This document shows positions 6,118 to 6,526 of a DNA stretch of 6,526 nucleotides, piece after piece. A program made the position numbers and the translations under genes. The notes beneath the pieces were generated by a model, which had not been told where the DNA came from, made no database searches, and saw only the letters and a program-made list of their open reading frames with translations. The stretch comes from Comamonadaceae bacterium (GTDB lineage Bacteria > Pseudomonadota > Gammaproteobacteria > Burkholderiales > Burkholderiaceae): positions 1 to 6,526 of the forward strand of contig CANKOT010000127.1 of the NCBI GenBank assembly GCA_947484245.1, given 5' to 3'. Numbering within the stretch: position 1 is the stretch's first letter; each line of letters starts with the position of its first letter.

Positions 6118-6526
6118 ATGGCTATTACCGCAAGCATGGTCGCTGAACTGCGCGCTAAAACCGATGCCCCCATGATGGAATGCAAAAAAGCTTTGACTGA
6201 AGCCGATGGCGACATGGTCAAAGCAGAAGAGTTGTTGCGCGTTAAATTGGGTACAAAAGCTGGCAAAGCCGCTTCCCGCGTGACAGCCGAAGGCGTGATC
6301 GTTGCCTACACAGAAGGCAAAACGGGCGCCATGCTAGAAGTCAATTGCGAAACAGACTTTGTCACCAAAAACGACAGCTTCTTGGCCCTGGCCAATGCAG
6401 CGGCCAAGCTGGCTGCTTTGCACAACCCCGCCGACGTGGCCGCTCTGGGCGAGTTGCCTTACAGCCAAGACGGCTTCGGTCCGACACTGGAAGAAGTTCG
6501 CAAAGGCCTGATCGGCAAGATCGGTG
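6118..6526 (+). CDS. tsf: Elongation factor Ts, N-terminal part (3' end outside window)
   Basis: The first 136 codons of EF-Ts, the guanine-nucleotide exchange factor that releases GDP from EF-Tu, are present. The N-terminal UBA-like domain carries the [13 protein letters not shown] stretch (14-26) and [24 protein letters not shown] (31-54), as in other EF-Ts proteins. The conserved TDFV (79-82) includes D80 and F81, which in E. coli EF-Ts contact the EF-Tu nucleotide-binding region. ATG at 6118 is preceded by GGAG (6107-6110) at a 7-nt spacing. The gene follows rpsB after 120 bp that contain a terminator and a possible promoter. The core dimerisation domains are outside the window. Confidence 0.97.
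   Translation, partial: MAITASMVAELRAKTDAPMMECKKALTEADGDMVKAEELLRVKLGTKAGKAASRVTAEGVIVAYTEGKTGAMLEVNCETDFVTKNDSFLALANAAAKLAALHNPADVAALGELPYSQDGFGPTLEEVRKGLIGKIG

Overview
The window looks like chromosomal housekeeping DNA from a betaproteobacterium, most likely a member of the Comamonadaceae (Burkholderiales). The RNase R, ribosomal protein S2, EF-Ts and RimO sequences resemble that family. Moderate GC and a preference for TTG (Leu) and CAA (Gln) codons, even in rpsB, hint at a lower-GC freshwater lineage such as Limnohabitans or a Rhodoferax relative. The genus is a guess from memory, not from a search.

Layout from left to right. The 3' end of rimO (+) runs to 289. A rho-independent terminator (331-358, minus strand) and a tRNA-Leu(CAG) gene (368-452, minus strand) follow. 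Only 21 bp separate the tRNA's 5' end from the TTG start of rnr (474-2762, +), so the tRNA promoter must lie over the start of rnr. A short-chain dehydrogenase gene (2832-3596, +) follows in the same direction with its own good ribosome-binding site. It converges on an amidase-signature gene (3654-5009, minus strand), with a strong 11-bp stem-loop in the 57-bp gap. A divergent control region of about 235 bp separates the amidase from the translation operon rpsB (5245-5997) and tsf (6118 to the window end, partial). A classical terminator hairpin sits between rpsB and tsf.

Most of the genes serve translation and RNA metabolism: RimO modifies ribosomal protein S12, tRNA-Leu decodes CUG, RNase R degrades structured RNA and takes part in ribosome and tmRNA quality control, S2 is a 30S protein, and EF-Ts recycles EF-Tu. 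The dehydrogenase and amidase are accessory metabolic enzymes of unknown substrate, and nothing ties them to their neighbours.

I see no mobile element, CRISPR array, phage gene, toxin-antitoxin pair or novel multi-gene system. The points worth a second look are regulatory: the overlapping tRNA-Leu/rnr start region with a 9-bp hairpin in the first codons of rnr, an RNase R without the usual N-terminal helix-turn-helix domain, the rpsB leader, and the rpsB-tsf terminator that is exactly bracketed by an 8-bp direct repeat.
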